A stretch of 64,000 nucleotides of DNA from an uncultured Prevotellaceae bacterium (GCA_946410305.1 CAMJZV010000011.1:1-64000); one strand, 5' to 3'. Counted from the stretch's first letter, positions 9,425 to 18,100 are shown. Notes: generated by a model not told the origin, from the sequence alone. Numbers and translations are program-made.

Positions 9425-10183
9425 ATGAAAAAGAAACTACTGATGATGGCCTTTTGTACCATCAGCGTACTGACGGCCCATGCCGCCTCAGACACCATTA
9501 CAGTGCGTGTAAAAGCTATGCACTGTGAGCATTGCGGACAAAAAGTAAAAACAGCACTGAGCAAGAATCCTGGCGTAGGCCCCTTGGAGTTTAACTTCGA
9601 GCGCCATACCGTGAAGATTGCCTACGACCCTCAGAAGACGGATGTTGACAGCATCTACCGTAGCATTGCTGCCACCAAGCGTTACGAGGCAACACCCTAC
9701 GATCCTAACGAGAAGATTGCCGAGACTTTCTCACTGCGCATCGACGACATGCACTGTCAGAAGTGCGTAGATCGTATTGCCCAGCAGTTGAACGCCATTC
9801 AGGGCATGGACTCTATTGCTGCCGACTTGCGCAAGCACAGCTACTTTATCCGCTATGATGCCAATCGCACGTCGCAGGACGAGATTCGCGCCAAGCTCGT
9901 CAAGGCTGGCTACACGCCCGTATACTACTACGACAACAAGCGAGTGGAATATGCCTACTACCTGATTCCCGCTGAGTCTGCCAACGACGATGCCATAGAG
10001 ACTGTCCTTGCGCTCGACGGCGTCAGCGACGTCAATGTCAATGCTCGTCGCAAGTCGATGGCCATCACCTATCTGAACGACAAGACCACTGCCGAGAAGC
10101 TGCTCAGCGAGGTACAGAAGGCAGGCATCAAGGCCGAACTTCCCAAACCCCATGAGTGTTCAGAGGAAGAAGAAAAGAAATAA
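9425..10183 (+). CDS. Periplasmic protein with three HMA-like domains
   Basis: The protein has 252 residues and a signal peptide to about residue 20. A first heavy-metal-associated domain carries MHCEHC (Cys34/Cys37), a second carries MHCQKC (Cys111/Cys114); both are the MxCxxC metal site of CopZ/Atx1-like domains. A third segment (about 176-240) keeps the beta-alpha-beta pattern but has no CxxC. The tail is HEC plus acidic residues. It is therefore probably an exported copper/soft-metal binder or a thiol-containing scaffold, which is unusual because most HMA domains are cytosolic. It lies 34 bases after the barrel gene and ends at a terminator at about 10199, so it probably belongs to the TonB receptor operon. 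Confidence 0.85.
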   Translation: MKKKLLMMAFCTISVLTAHAASDTITVRVKAMHCEHCGQKVKTALSKNPGVGPLEFNFERHTVKIAYDPQKTDVDSIYRSIAATKRYEATPYDPNEKIAETFSLRIDDMHCQKCVDRIAQQLNAIQGMDSIAADLRKHSYFIRYDANRTSQDEIRAKLVKAGYTPVYYYDNKRVEYAYYLIPAESANDDAIETVLALDGVSDVNVNARRKSMAITYLNDKTTAEKLLSEVQKAGIKAELPKPHECSEEEEKK

Positions 10184-10198
10184 CCTCTTAGAATAAAC

Positions 10199-10240
10199 AA
10201 AAAACGTCCCAAACTCTATCGAGCTTGGGGCGCTTTTTAT
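10199..10240. terminator. Bidirectional terminator between convergent genes
   Basis: An imperfect stem (CGTCCCAAACTC against GAGCTTGGGGCG with G-T pairs, 4-base loop) is flanked by an A-run and a T-run. It separates the HMA gene from the convergent secreted protein gene. Confidence 0.8.
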
Positions 10241-10253
10241 GTTGTAAGTGTTA

Positions 10254-11858
10254 TTACTTAATCACGACCTTCTTGCCATTCACAATGTTCAAGCCCTTCT
10301 GCAGACTGTTCAGGCGAATGCCTTGCAGGTTATAGATAGAATTCTTAACTGTGAATTGTGAATTGTGAATGGTCTCGATACCAGTAGCGTTTGTGACGAT
10401 AGCATCGGCAGAGATAGGAATCAGGAACCAACCCGTCATGTAGTACAGCACGACACCCGTTATCGAGGTGGCTTTTGCAGGCCACTCATAGCCTTCGGAC
10501 AGTACGCCAAACAGGTCGCGCGCTTTTATCGTGTTGCCATCAGCATCCTTCAGTTGCTTGTTCATGCCGTTACCAAGCGCTGTAATCTCTACATCGCTCA
10601 GCGTTACCAGGCGACCGTAGTTAGCCTGAGCTGCAGTCTCGGCAATGGTCATCGGTGTGCCCACCAGTTCAGTTTCTGTAGCCTCATAGGCAGACAGCGT
10701 AGCATCCTCAATAGTGAGTGAATACTCGTATGCCTGAGAAGGAACATTCACATAATCCACATCCGTACTGCCTTTCTTGCCTATAATGTAGCCATTCAGC
10801 AATATAGCAGCAGTAAGATTGACACCCTTAATGACGGTAGCACCTGAGGCATCCTCTACATAGTAAGCTCTGTCGAGGTCGTAGTAAGCATTCACACGGG
10901 CATCAGCCAGCGTCAGTTTCACTATCTTACCATCCTCAATGGCATTAAAATCAGCGATAGTTGCAGCCTCTTTCACATCATACACGCGAGGCTGTACATT
11001 CCACAGCGACTCGAAGTCGTCTGAAGAATTGTTGGTGTCCTGCAGCACCTTGCGGTCACCATCCATGCTTGCCACCTTACGTGCAACAGCCTGACAGTTA
11101 AAGGTGTTGATATCAGTAGTGCAGGTGAAGCCAGCATCGTAGTCATCAGTAAAGCGCTTGTCATTAGCCGATGGCGTCTTCTGATACACAATATCAACAG
11201 CATCGATGCTGTTAGCCATAGGAATGATGAGATACTGATTGCCTGAATCCTTACCCTTTTTATAGGTCTTAGCACAGTTAGCGATATCCGTATCAGCCTT
11301 GAACAGCGCGATGCCATCAGGACCAGGATTCATAAAGTTGATAAAGTCCTGATTAGCAGCGGCAGAGTATACAAGCGTCATTGCAGGAACAGTCTCTGAG
11401 TGGTTGTTGAAAGCAGCGTTGGCGCTCTTTACTTCGAAATCAGCAGTGCTCAAGTCCACCTTACCCTCAGCAATCTCGCTATGGTCGATAGCACAGGTAG
11501 TGATGACGAGACTCTTGCCAGGCTCCATCACGACAGGACTGCCAGCAGGAATCTGGAACACCTGCTTGAAGACGGCCATACCCTCCTTGTCGTCCACCAT
11601 GTCGGTAGCAGCCCATGCGTTAGCAGCAGCATCGCTGTTGGCCATAGCGACATAGGTTCCTGCCACATCAATAGTCTCTGCAGAGTTGTTGTAGAGCTCG
11701 ATGTACAGGTGGCACATGTAGTTCTTGGGAGTAGCGCCATTCAGACGAGTACTACCTGCATAGAACACCTTGCCGATAACCAGTTTGCCTTGCAAATCTT
11801 CTGCACTGGCACTCAGTGCTGCCAGTAACACAAATAGTAGCGTAAAAAGTTTCTTCAT
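10254..11858 (-). CDS. Secreted DUF4876-like protein with C-terminal sorting-type tail
   Basis: The protein has 534 residues and a signal peptide (about 1-19, SASA). Residues about 20-290 match the architecture of the lipoprotein at 6437: IELYNNSAET, LIIPMANSIDAVDIV, KRFTDDYDAGF and LQDTNNSSDDFES correspond to its VILYNNSAEP, VPNNWIIDAIEVF, KRLTADIDAGY and YQNTNNATNDF. Residues about 300-490 look like an OB-fold-type beta domain. The end, IYNLQGIRL...KGLNIVNGKKVVIK, resembles a type A C-terminal domain used in type IX secretion and is nearly the same as the end of the protein at 54733-55923. So it is probably exported and surface-attached or released. It has its own promoter and converges on the HMA gene. 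Confidence 0.8.
   Translation of the reverse strand: MKKLFTLLFVLLAALSASAEDLQGKLVIGKVFYAGSTRLNGATPKNYMCHLYIELYNNSAETIDVAGTYVAMANSDAAANAWAATDMVDDKEGMAVFKQVFQIPAGSPVVMEPGKSLVITTCAIDHSEIAEGKVDLSTADFEVKSANAAFNNHSETVPAMTLVYSAAANQDFINFMNPGPDGIALFKADTDIANCAKTYKKGKDSGNQYLIIPMANSIDAVDIVYQKTPSANDKRFTDDYDAGFTCTTDINTFNCQAVARKVASMDGDRKVLQDTNNSSDDFESLWNVQPRVYDVKEAATIADFNAIEDGKIVKLTLADARVNAYYDLDRAYYVEDASGATVIKGVNLTAAILLNGYIIGKKGSTDVDYVNVPSQAYEYSLTIEDATLSAYEATETELVGTPMTIAETAAQANYGRLVTLSDVEITALGNGMNKQLKDADGNTIKARDLFGVLSEGYEWPAKATSITGVVLYYMTGWFLIPISADAIVTNATGIETIHNSQFTVKNSIYNLQGIRLNSLQKGLNIVNGKKVVIK
10341..10370. repeat. Heptad array inside the secreted DUF4876-like gene
   Basis: Four 7-bp units (ATTCTTA, ACTGTGA, ATTGTGA, ATTGTGA). 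They are in frame, just before the C-terminal tail, and encode the linker HNSQFTVKNS. Confidence 0.8.
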
Positions 11859-11918
11859 AAGCTTGTCTTATATATTATTAATGTGTACTTCGTTAGCGGA
11901 TAGCGGACTATCACGCTG

Positions 11919-11949
11919 CAAAAGTACACATTTTTTCTATATCCTACAA
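11919..11949 (-). promoter_or_regulatory. Promoter of the secreted DUF4876-like gene
   Basis: The minus strand has TACTTTTG (11919-11926) and TTG (11947-11949) with a 20-bp spacer. Confidence 0.65.
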
Positions 11950-11991
11950 TCGCCAAAAGTAGGTATTTTGAGGGGCACTGTAGCCCAAGGT

Positions 11992-13005
11992 TTACTTCAC
12001 GTTGCCGACCTTGATGAGGTACTCACCAATCTGGACGGCATTGAGAGCAGCACCCTTACGAATCTGGTCACCAGAGAGCCAGAAGGTCAGACCGTTCTCG
12101 TCAGAGAGATCCTTGCGCACACGACCTACGAAGACGTCGTCCTTGCCAGCAGTCTCCAAAGGCATGGGGTACACAAGGTTAGCGGGGTCGTCAACGAGCG
12201 TACAGCCAGGAGCAGCAGCAATAGCCTTCTGAGCTTCCTCGACGCTGATGGGTTTCTCTGTCTCAATCCACACGCTCTCAGAGTGTGAGCGCAGCGAGCT
12301 GACACGCACGCACATAGCTGAGCACTTGGCATCGGTATGCATAATCTTCTGCGTCTCGTTGTACATCTTCATCTCCTCCTTGGTATAGCCGTTGGGCTGG
12401 AAGACGTCAATCTGAGGAATGACGTTGTAGGCCAGCTGGTGAGGGAACTTCTTGATGGTCTTTACCTCGCCCTCTTCTACCATCTCCTTGTACTGCTGCT
12501 GCAGCTCGGCCATAGCAGCGGCACCAGCACCTGATGCGCTCTGATAAGAAGAGACGTGGATGCGCTTGATGTGCGAGATGTTCTCCAGTGGCTGCAGTAC
12601 AACCACCATCATAATCGTGGTGCAGTTGGGGTTGGCGATGATGCCACGAGGACGGTTCAGTGCATCAGCAGCATTGCACTCGGGCACTACCAAGGGGACA
12701 TCGTCGTCCATGCGGAAAGCGCTGGAGTTGTCAATCATCACAGCACCATACTTGGTGATGGTCTCTGCGAACTCCTTCGACGTGCCGGCACCTGCAGAGG
12801 TGAAGGCGATATCAACATCCTTGAAGTCGTCGTTATGCTGAAGCAGTTTCACGGTCAGTTCCTTACCACGGAAAGTATATTTAGTTCCAGCAGAACGCTC
12901 AGAACCAAACAACACCAATTCGTCCATTGGGAAATTTCTCTCGTCAAGCAGGCGCAGGAATTCCTGACCTACAGCGCCTGAGGCGCCCACAATTGCTACT
13001 TTCAT
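11992..13005 (-). CDS. asd: Aspartate-semialdehyde dehydrogenase
   Basis: The protein has 337 residues, the usual length. It reduces aspartyl-phosphate to aspartate semialdehyde with NADPH in the lysine/threonine/methionine pathway. The nucleotide-binding loop GASGAVG is at residues 7-13, the catalytic Cys is Cys128 in NPNCTT, and the active-site His is His241 in RSHSE. The gene is monocistronic. A candidate -7 box is at 13101-13108, so the left inverted repeat of the DUF559 cassette (13010-13040) falls in its 5' leader, just before the start codon. Confidence 0.96.
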   Translation of the reverse strand: MKVAIVGASGAVGQEFLRLLDERNFPMDELVLFGSERSAGTKYTFRGKELTVKLLQHNDDFKDVDIAFTSAGAGTSKEFAETITKYGAVMIDNSSAFRMDDDVPLVVPECNAADALNRPRGIIANPNCTTIMMVVVLQPLENISHIKRIHVSSYQSASGAGAAAMAELQQQYKEMVEEGEVKTIKKFPHQLAYNVIPQIDVFQPNGYTKEEMKMYNETQKIMHTDAKCSAMCVRVSSLRSHSESVWIETEKPISVEEAQKAIAAAPGCTLVDDPANLVYPMPLETAGKDDVFVGRVRKDLSDENGLTFWLSGDQIRKGAALNAVQIGEYLIKVGNVK

Positions 13006-13100
13006 TTTAAAGCCCCTAAGTTAGGGGTTGGGGTCTGAACAATGGCTATTCTTCCCACCAACCCATCATAATTTTAACTGTTTATTTATACTTTTGGCTG

Positions 13101-13108
13101 CAAAATTA
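13101..13108 (-). promoter_or_regulatory. Candidate -7 box for asd
   Basis: The minus strand reads TAATTTTG. No good TTTG element was found at 19-20 bp, so support is weak. It would leave a leader of about 90 bases containing the cassette arm. Confidence 0.4.
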
Positions 13109-13150
13109 CAAAAAAACTTTCATTTTGTTCCATATTTGCTGAAAAAGTTG

Positions 13151-13158
13151 TAATTTTG
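13151..13158 (+). promoter_or_regulatory. Candidate -7 box for the DUF559 gene
   Basis: TAATTTTG lies 10 bases before the ATG at 13169. TTTG elements exist at 12 and 23 bp upstream, neither at the preferred spacing. Confidence 0.45.
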
Positions 13159-13168
13159 CAGTAAAATA

Positions 13169-13579
13169 ATGACAATGAACTACTCCAACCATCCTGCTAC
13201 TAAGGATTATCGACAACTACTACGAAAAACCGAGACTCCTGCAGAGCGTATGCTTTGGAGAAAGATAAAAGGAAAGCAACTCGACGGATACCGTTTTCGT
13301 CAGCAACATGGCTACGGATCGTATGTGTTAGATTTCTATTGCCCAGCGCTCCGTCTTTGCATAGAGCTTGATGGCGACGTGCATGATGAAGAAAGGGTAA
13401 GAATAAAAGATGAAGAACGAACAGAATTCCTTTGCGAACAGCGAATTCACGTTTTAAGATTTAGAAACAAAGACGTGGAAACTGACGTGGATGGAGTCCT
13501 GAATAGAGTTAGAGAGTATATAAATAAATGTATCACCCAGGGGACGGCGGTCGTTCAGACCCCCACCCCCCTAACTTAG
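13169..13579 (+). CDS. DUF559 endonuclease-domain protein
   Basis: The protein has 136 residues. It matches the DUF559 / very-short-patch-repair-like nuclease fold: TPAERMLWRKIKGKQLDGYRF, then YVLDFYCPALRLCIELDGDVH with the likely catalytic acidic set Asp55, Glu66, Asp68 and His72, then RIHVLRFRNKDV. DNA cleavage or nicking is inferred from the fold. The last residues QTPTPLT and the stop codon are encoded by the right inverted repeat. A second ATG at 13175 is possible. The gene is the only one in the cassette and is followed 13 bases later by the antiporter gene. Confidence 0.88.
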   Translation: MTMNYSNHPATKDYRQLLRKTETPAERMLWRKIKGKQLDGYRFRQQHGYGSYVLDFYCPALRLCIELDGDVHDEERVRIKDEERTEFLCEQRIHVLRFRNKDVETDVDGVLNRVREYINKCITQGTAVVQTPTPLT

Positions 13580-13592
13580 GGGGCTTATAAAA

Positions 13593-15734
13593 ATGATGTC
13601 ATATTTCCCCATAACCAGTCCGACACTGATTTTCTTTGTCGTGCTGCTTATCATCCTGTTGGCGCCCATCATCATGGGTAAGCTGCGCATTCCGCACATC
13701 ATCGGAATGGTGCTGGCTGGCGTGCTGATTGGCGAGCACGGACTGAACATTCTGGAGCGCGACCACTCGTTCGAGCTGTTTGGTAAGGTGGGACTGCTGT
13801 ACATCATGTTCCTGGCAGGCTTGGAGATGGACATGGAGAGTGTCAAGAAGAACTCCAAGCGCATCCTGTGGTTTGGACTGCTGACCTGCTTGGTGCCACT
13901 GGTGCTGACCTACGTGATGGCTATGTGGCTACTGGACTATTCGTCGACGGCCTCGTTCCTTTTGGGTTGTATCATGGCGTCGAACACGCTCATCGCCTAC
14001 CCCATCATCTCGCGCTATGGCATGGGGCGTCACCCCAGCGTGATGCTCAGCGTGGGCGCCTCGATGCTGTCACTCTTCATGGCACTGATGATGCTGGCAG
14101 CGCTGTCGGCATCGTACAGCAAGGACGTCGGCATCGGCTTCTGGCTGCTGTTCGTGGTAAAGTTTGTAGCCTTCCTGGCACTCAGCATCATACTCATTCC
14201 CAAGGTGACGCGCTACTTCCTGCGTCGCTATTCGGATGCCGTCATGCAGTTCATCTATGTGCTGTCTGTCATGTTCCTCTCGGCAGCATTGTCCGAGGCC
14301 ATTGGCGTCGAGGGCATCGTGGGAGCCTTCATTGCAGGCCTTATATTAAATAGGTATATACCTCATGTGTCGCCACTGATGAACCGCATCGAGTTCATTG
14401 GCAACGCCATCTTCATCCCCTACTTTCTGATTGGTGTAGGCATGCTCATCAATGTCGGCTCCTTGTTCGATGGCTGGCGCATGCTGGGTGTGGTGGCACT
14501 CATCGTCTTCTTCGGCACGTTCGGCAAGGCGTTGGCGGCCTACATCTCCAGCCTCTTGTTCCGACTGACGAAGGCCGAAGGCCACATGATGTTCGGACTG
14601 ACGTGTGCCCACGCTGCTGGTGCAATCGCCATGGTGATGGTCGGCATGCGCCTGGAGGTGTCGCCTAGGCACTATCTGGTCAACAACGAGATGCTGAACG
14701 GTGTGGTCATCATGATTCTCATTACCTGCATCATCTCGACACTCATGACAGAGAAGGCCTCGCAGGAGATAACGCTGATGGGCAGTCGTGCGGGCAGTGG
14801 GCTCCCCACTGACGCCTCCCACTCTTCGAAGAACGAGAAGGTGCTGCTGTGCGTAAAGTATCCTGACATTGCTCCCCAACTGCTGGAACTGGCACTTATG
14901 ATGCGCAACCCCAAGCGCAAGAACGACCTCGTGGCCTTGAACGTGGTGTACGACGACGTCAATGCCAGCAACCACCGCGAGGCAGGACTGCAACTGCTGG
15001 AGCGCCTGCAACAACGTGCCTCAGCTGCCGACCTGCAGATGCAGACGCAGGTGCGCCTGTCGTCGAACATAGCCAACGGCATCAAGCACGCCTTCCGCGA
15101 ATTCGGCTGCTCAGAGATTATCATGGGTATGCACGTGCACACGGATGTCAATCCCAAGTTCTGGGGCGAATTCCTGCAGAGCTTGTATAACGGTCTGAAC
15201 CGTCAGATTGTGCTGACGCGCTTTGTGCAACCACTGAACACGCTGCGACGCATACAGGTGGCCGTACCCTCGCGCGCTGAGTTCGAGCCTGGCTTCCACC
15301 GCTGGCTGGAGCGCTTGGCACGCATGGCAGGCAATCTGGACTGCCGCATCCAGTTTCATGGGCGCAACGAGTCGTTGGAGCTGATTCGTGAATACATCAA
15401 CAATCACCACCCTAGTGTTCGTGCTGAGTACACCTTCATGGCCCATTGGAACGAGCTACCTCGTCTGGCTGAGAACATCAGCAACGACCACATGTTCGTC
15501 GTCATCACCGCTCGTAAGGGTACCATCTCGTACAAGACGGCGCTGGAGCGCCTGCCCAAGGAGCTCATGCAGCACTTCTCTGGCAAGAACCTCATGATTC
15601 TCTTCCCAGACCAGTACGGTACGCAGAAGGAAGAGTCTATGACGTTCACTGCCGCTCAGCACCAGGAGGAGAGCAGCTTCTATGACATCATCGCCCGCTG
15701 GCTCCAGAAGCAGCGAGGCACCCTCAAGAAATAG
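13593..15734 (+). CDS. Cation:proton antiporter (CPA2/KefB-like) with cytosolic domain
   Basis: The protein has 713 residues. Residues about 1-390 hold about 12 membrane segments of a Na+/H+ or K+/H+ exchanger domain (LRIPHIIGMVLAGVLIGEHG, FLAGLEMDMESVKKN, EGIVGAFIAGLILNR). Residues about 400-710 are soluble and resemble tandem universal-stress-like alpha/beta domains (KVLLCVKYPDIA; CSEIIMGMHVH; IQVAVPSRAEFEPG). It should exchange monovalent cations for protons at the inner membrane. Its ATG is 13 bases after the DUF559 stop, so the cassette arm forms its upstream region; the G-rich AGGGGG of the arm lies where a ribosome site would be. A LolD-type gene follows after 35 bases. Confidence 0.88.
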   Translation: MMSYFPITSPTLIFFVVLLIILLAPIIMGKLRIPHIIGMVLAGVLIGEHGLNILERDHSFELFGKVGLLYIMFLAGLEMDMESVKKNSKRILWFGLLTCLVPLVLTYVMAMWLLDYSSTASFLLGCIMASNTLIAYPIISRYGMGRHPSVMLSVGASMLSLFMALMMLAALSASYSKDVGIGFWLLFVVKFVAFLALSIILIPKVTRYFLRRYSDAVMQFIYVLSVMFLSAALSEAIGVEGIVGAFIAGLILNRYIPHVSPLMNRIEFIGNAIFIPYFLIGVGMLINVGSLFDGWRMLGVVALIVFFGTFGKALAAYISSLLFRLTKAEGHMMFGLTCAHAAGAIAMVMVGMRLEVSPRHYLVNNEMLNGVVIMILITCIISTLMTEKASQEITLMGSRAGSGLPTDASHSSKNEKVLLCVKYPDIAPQLLELALMMRNPKRKNDLVALNVVYDDVNASNHREAGLQLLERLQQRASAADLQMQTQVRLSSNIANGIKHAFREFGCSEIIMGMHVHTDVNPKFWGEFLQSLYNGLNRQIVLTRFVQPLNTLRRIQVAVPSRAEFEPGFHRWLERLARMAGNLDCRIQFHGRNESLELIREYINNHHPSVRAEYTFMAHWNELPRLAENISNDHMFVVITARKGTISYKTALERLPKELMQHFSGKNLMILFPDQYGTQKEESMTFTAAQHQEESSFYDIIARWLQKQRGTLKK

Positions 15735-15769
15735 CGTAGTCGGCGGTTTACCCGCTGACATCAAAAATT

Positions 15770-16450
15770 ATGATTACAATAGAAAATATCACCAAGAGCT
15801 TCGGCTCACTACAAGTACTGAAAGGCATCGACCTTCACATAGATCGTGGCGAGGTCGTAAGCATTGTAGGCCCCAGCGGAGCAGGCAAGACCACCCTGCT
15901 GCAAATCATGGGCACGCTAGACCGCCCAGACAGCGGTAGTGTTCACGTCGATTCCGTCGACGTGACCGCCCTCTCTCAGAAGAAGCTGGCCGACTTCCGC
16001 AATCGCCACATCGGCTTCGTCTTCCAGTTCCACCAGCTGCTGCCTGAGTTCACCGCCCTGGAGAACATCATGATACCTGCCTACATTGCGGGCACCTCGC
16101 AGAAGGCCGCCAAGCAGCGCGCACAGGAGTTGTTGCAGTTTATGGGACTCTCCGACCGTGCCAGCCACAAGCCCAACGAGCTCTCTGGTGGCGAAAAGCA
16201 GCGCATTGCTGTTGCCCGTGCCCTAGTCAACAACCCTGCCGTCATCCTGGCCGACGAGCCCTCAGGCTCCTTGGACAGCCAGAACAAGCAGGAGCTGCAC
16301 CAGTTGTTCTTTGACCTGCGCGACCAATTCGGCCAGACCTTCGTCATCGTGACCCACGACGAGCAGCTGGCCTCGATTACCGACCGTACTATTCACATGA
16401 AAGATGGATTGCTATGCTTAAACTCGGCGATTACAACACCCTCAGAATAA
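15770..16450 (+). CDS. ABC transporter ATP-binding protein, LolD type
   Basis: The protein has 226 residues. Walker A GPSGAGKT is at 34-41, the Q-loop [11 protein letters not shown] near 84-94, the signature LSGGE at 138-142, Walker B VILADEP at 158-164, and the H-loop VTHD near 200. The [13 protein letters not shown] stretch is typical of LolD/MacB-type ATPases that power lipoprotein release or export. No permease gene is adjacent. Its last 37 bases overlap the S1-domain gene, so the pair is translationally coupled. Confidence 0.85.
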   Translation: MITIENITKSFGSLQVLKGIDLHIDRGEVVSIVGPSGAGKTTLLQIMGTLDRPDSGSVHVDSVDVTALSQKKLADFRNRHIGFVFQFHQLLPEFTALENIMIPAYIAGTSQKAAKQRAQELLQFMGLSDRASHKPNELSGGEKQRIAVARALVNNPAVILADEPSGSLDSQNKQELHQLFFDLRDQFGQTFVIVTHDEQLASITDRTIHMKDGLLCLNSAITTPSE

Positions 16451-17037
16451 AGAAGCGCACCGACTTCGGCCTCTATCTGGACGGCGGCGACGAGGGCAAC
16501 ATCCTGCTGCCCAACCGCTACGTGCCCAAGGGCTACGTCATAGGACAAGAGCTGGAGGTATTCCTCTACCTCGACCAAGACGAGCGCATCGTGGCCACCA
16601 CCGAGCACCCCATCGCCAAGGTCGGCGAGTTCGCCTGGATGGAGTGTGCCTGGACTAACGAGTATGGCGCCTTCCTCAACTGGGGCTTGATGAAAGACCT
16701 CTTCTGCCCCTTCCGCGAACAGAAGACGCGCATGGTCAAAGGCCAGCGCTACTACGTCTACGTCATGGAGGACGAGAAGACGCACCGACTGATGGCTACC
16801 TCCAAGGTGGAGCGCTACCAGAAAAAGACGGGCTACGAGCTGAGTCTGGACTTCGCAGAGGTGCTGCTGGCCTATCTGCAGGAGCACGATGGCCAGTGCG
16901 AACTGGGCGACAAGAGCCCCTCAGAAGCCATTGCCGCCCGTTTCGGTGTTAGCAAGAAAGTCTATAAGAAGGCCGTTGGCGACCTCTACAAGCGCCATCT
17001 CATCACCATCAGTGACGAGGGAATCCGCCTGGTCTGA
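16414..17037 (+). CDS. S1-like RNA-binding protein, CvfB type, short form
   Basis: The protein has 207 residues. An S1-like domain (about 1-68, [18 protein letters not shown]), a second S1-like domain (about 70-138, [22 protein letters not shown]) and a C-terminal winged helix (about 155-207, [27 protein letters not shown]) follow the CvfB order. Family members known to me are about 275-285 residues with one more S1-type domain before the winged helix, so this copy seems to lack one domain. RNA binding is a family inference. The start overlaps the end of the ABC gene by 37 bases. Confidence 0.82.
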   Translation: MLKLGDYNTLRIKKRTDFGLYLDGGDEGNILLPNRYVPKGYVIGQELEVFLYLDQDERIVATTEHPIAKVGEFAWMECAWTNEYGAFLNWGLMKDLFCPFREQKTRMVKGQRYYVYVMEDEKTHRLMATSKVERYQKKTGYELSLDFAEVLLAYLQEHDGQCELGDKSPSEAIAARFGVSKKVYKKAVGDLYKRHLITISDEGIRLV

Positions 17038-17042
17038 CCCTC

Positions 17043-17246
17043 CTACTCCGTATACTCCAGAATATCCCCTGGCTGACAATCCAACGCCTTGCAGATAGCC
17101 TCCAGCGTCGAGAAGCGGATGGCCTTGGCCTTGCCCGTCTTCAGGATAGAGAGGTTCGCCTGCGTAATGCCAATCTTCTCGGCCAGCTCTTGTGACGACA
17201 TCTTACGCTTGGCCATCATCACGTCTACATTTACAATGATACTCAT
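17043..17246 (-). CDS. XRE-family small HTH regulator (YozG-like)
   Basis: The protein has 67 residues and is essentially one Cro/C1-type helix-turn-helix domain (MSSQELAEKIGITQANLSILKTG), ending QPGDILEY as in YozG-like regulators. It lies 12 bases after a DUF2975 membrane protein gene, the same pairing as yoaS-yozG in Bacillus. It is likely to regulate this two-gene operon; a matched pair of inverted 17-bp sites flanks the promoter (18072-18164). It overlaps nothing and converges on the S1-domain gene with only 5 bases between them. Confidence 0.88.
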   Translation of the reverse strand: MSIIVNVDVMMAKRKMSSQELAEKIGITQANLSILKTGKAKAIRFSTLEAICKALDCQPGDILEYTE

Positions 17247-17258
17247 AGTGTCAAGCGT

Positions 17259-18017
17259 TTAGATGGTTAGTTCCTGTTCGTCCTTCAAGTCCTTGCCCTT
17301 CAGGATAATCTGCGAGATAATCATCAGTACCAAGCCGAAGACGATGATGTAGCCGCTGGCGGGATGCCAATAGATGTCGTAGTAAGCCATCAAGACCTGC
17401 TCGCGAAGCAATTGTATCTGGATGTAGCTCGTCACATTAACCACGAGCCAGGTGGCAACGAGCAGCCAGCCTGCCGTCTCCAGTCGTTTGGCAATCTGCG
17501 ACACGAAGATTTCGCCTTTGTAGACAGAACGCACCACCATCAGGACGATGACCAGCAGCCATATGAACAGAGGCAGCGCAGCACACGACAGCAGCGTCTG
17601 CGTCAACATGAAATCGGGCGATGCTTTCTCAAAAGGCATCTTCAGCTTCACCTTCTGCATCTCCACCATGCAGGGCTCGCCCTTGATGCTGCTATAGAGG
17701 AATTTGTCGTTGGCGCCACGGATGGGTCTGACGGGGATGGTCACCTCGAATGTCGGCTTGAAGTGCACAGTCCATGACGAGAAGGTGCTGGTGTCGCGCC
17801 TACCGTTAGTGGTGTCCACATTGATGGTGGTCTGCCTGTCGATTTTTGCAAAATCTTCCTTTAAGGAATCCAGGGTGAGCACCTCGCCATCGCGCGTTTC
17901 ACAATAAAAATTCTCGAAATTGAACGTGAGCGAGAGCACTGTTCCGACCAGTACGATGGCCGTCAGGACACTGTAGAATTTCAGCTTGTTCTTCAGAATA
18001 GATTGAATTTTCTTCAT
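17259..18017 (-). CDS. DUF2975 membrane protein
   Basis: The protein has 252 residues. A first membrane segment lies at about 13-33, a periplasmic-type soluble loop at about 35-125, and three more segments at about 135-160, 180-200 and 215-238, fitting DUF2975 with an enlarged first loop. Function is unknown. It is followed by an XRE regulator, the conserved partner of this family. The promoter is at 18101-18131. Confidence 0.8.
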   Translation of the reverse strand: MKKIQSILKNKLKFYSVLTAIVLVGTVLSLTFNFENFYCETRDGEVLTLDSLKEDFAKIDRQTTINVDTTNGRRDTSTFSSWTVHFKPTFEVTIPVRPIRGANDKFLYSSIKGEPCMVEMQKVKLKMPFEKASPDFMLTQTLLSCAALPLFIWLLVIVLMVVRSVYKGEIFVSQIAKRLETAGWLLVATWLVVNVTSYIQIQLLREQVLMAYYDIYWHPASGYIIVFGLVLMIISQIILKGKDLKDEQELTI

Positions 18018-18071
18018 AACTGATAATGTTTTGTTGATAATTGATTATGTTTATTAGATTTTGATAATGTT

Positions 18072-18088
18072 TTATTGTTATTCGATAA
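18072..18088 (+). promoter_or_regulatory. Candidate operator, left half-site
   Basis: TTATTGTTATTCGATAA matches the reverse complement of 18148-18164 at 16 of 17 positions. It lies downstream of the DUF2975 -7 box, in the likely leader, and may bind the XRE product. Confidence 0.5.
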
Positions 18089-18100
18089 TTAATTTCGGTG

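Larger units (their letters stand above)
13010..13586. mobile_element. DUF559 single-gene cassette bounded by inverted repeats
   Basis: The left arm is at 13010-13040 and the right arm at 13553-13586. Each arm reads AAG, C-run, TAAGTTA, G-run, T, G-run, TCTGAAC from its outer end; they differ only in the lengths of C and G runs and one T. The G/C words have a 7-bp rhythm (CCCCAAC, CCCTAAC). The arms enclose one gene for a DUF559 nuclease-like protein, whose last codons and stop lie in the right arm. A transposable or homing cassette is inferred; no target duplication was identified. Confidence 0.65.
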
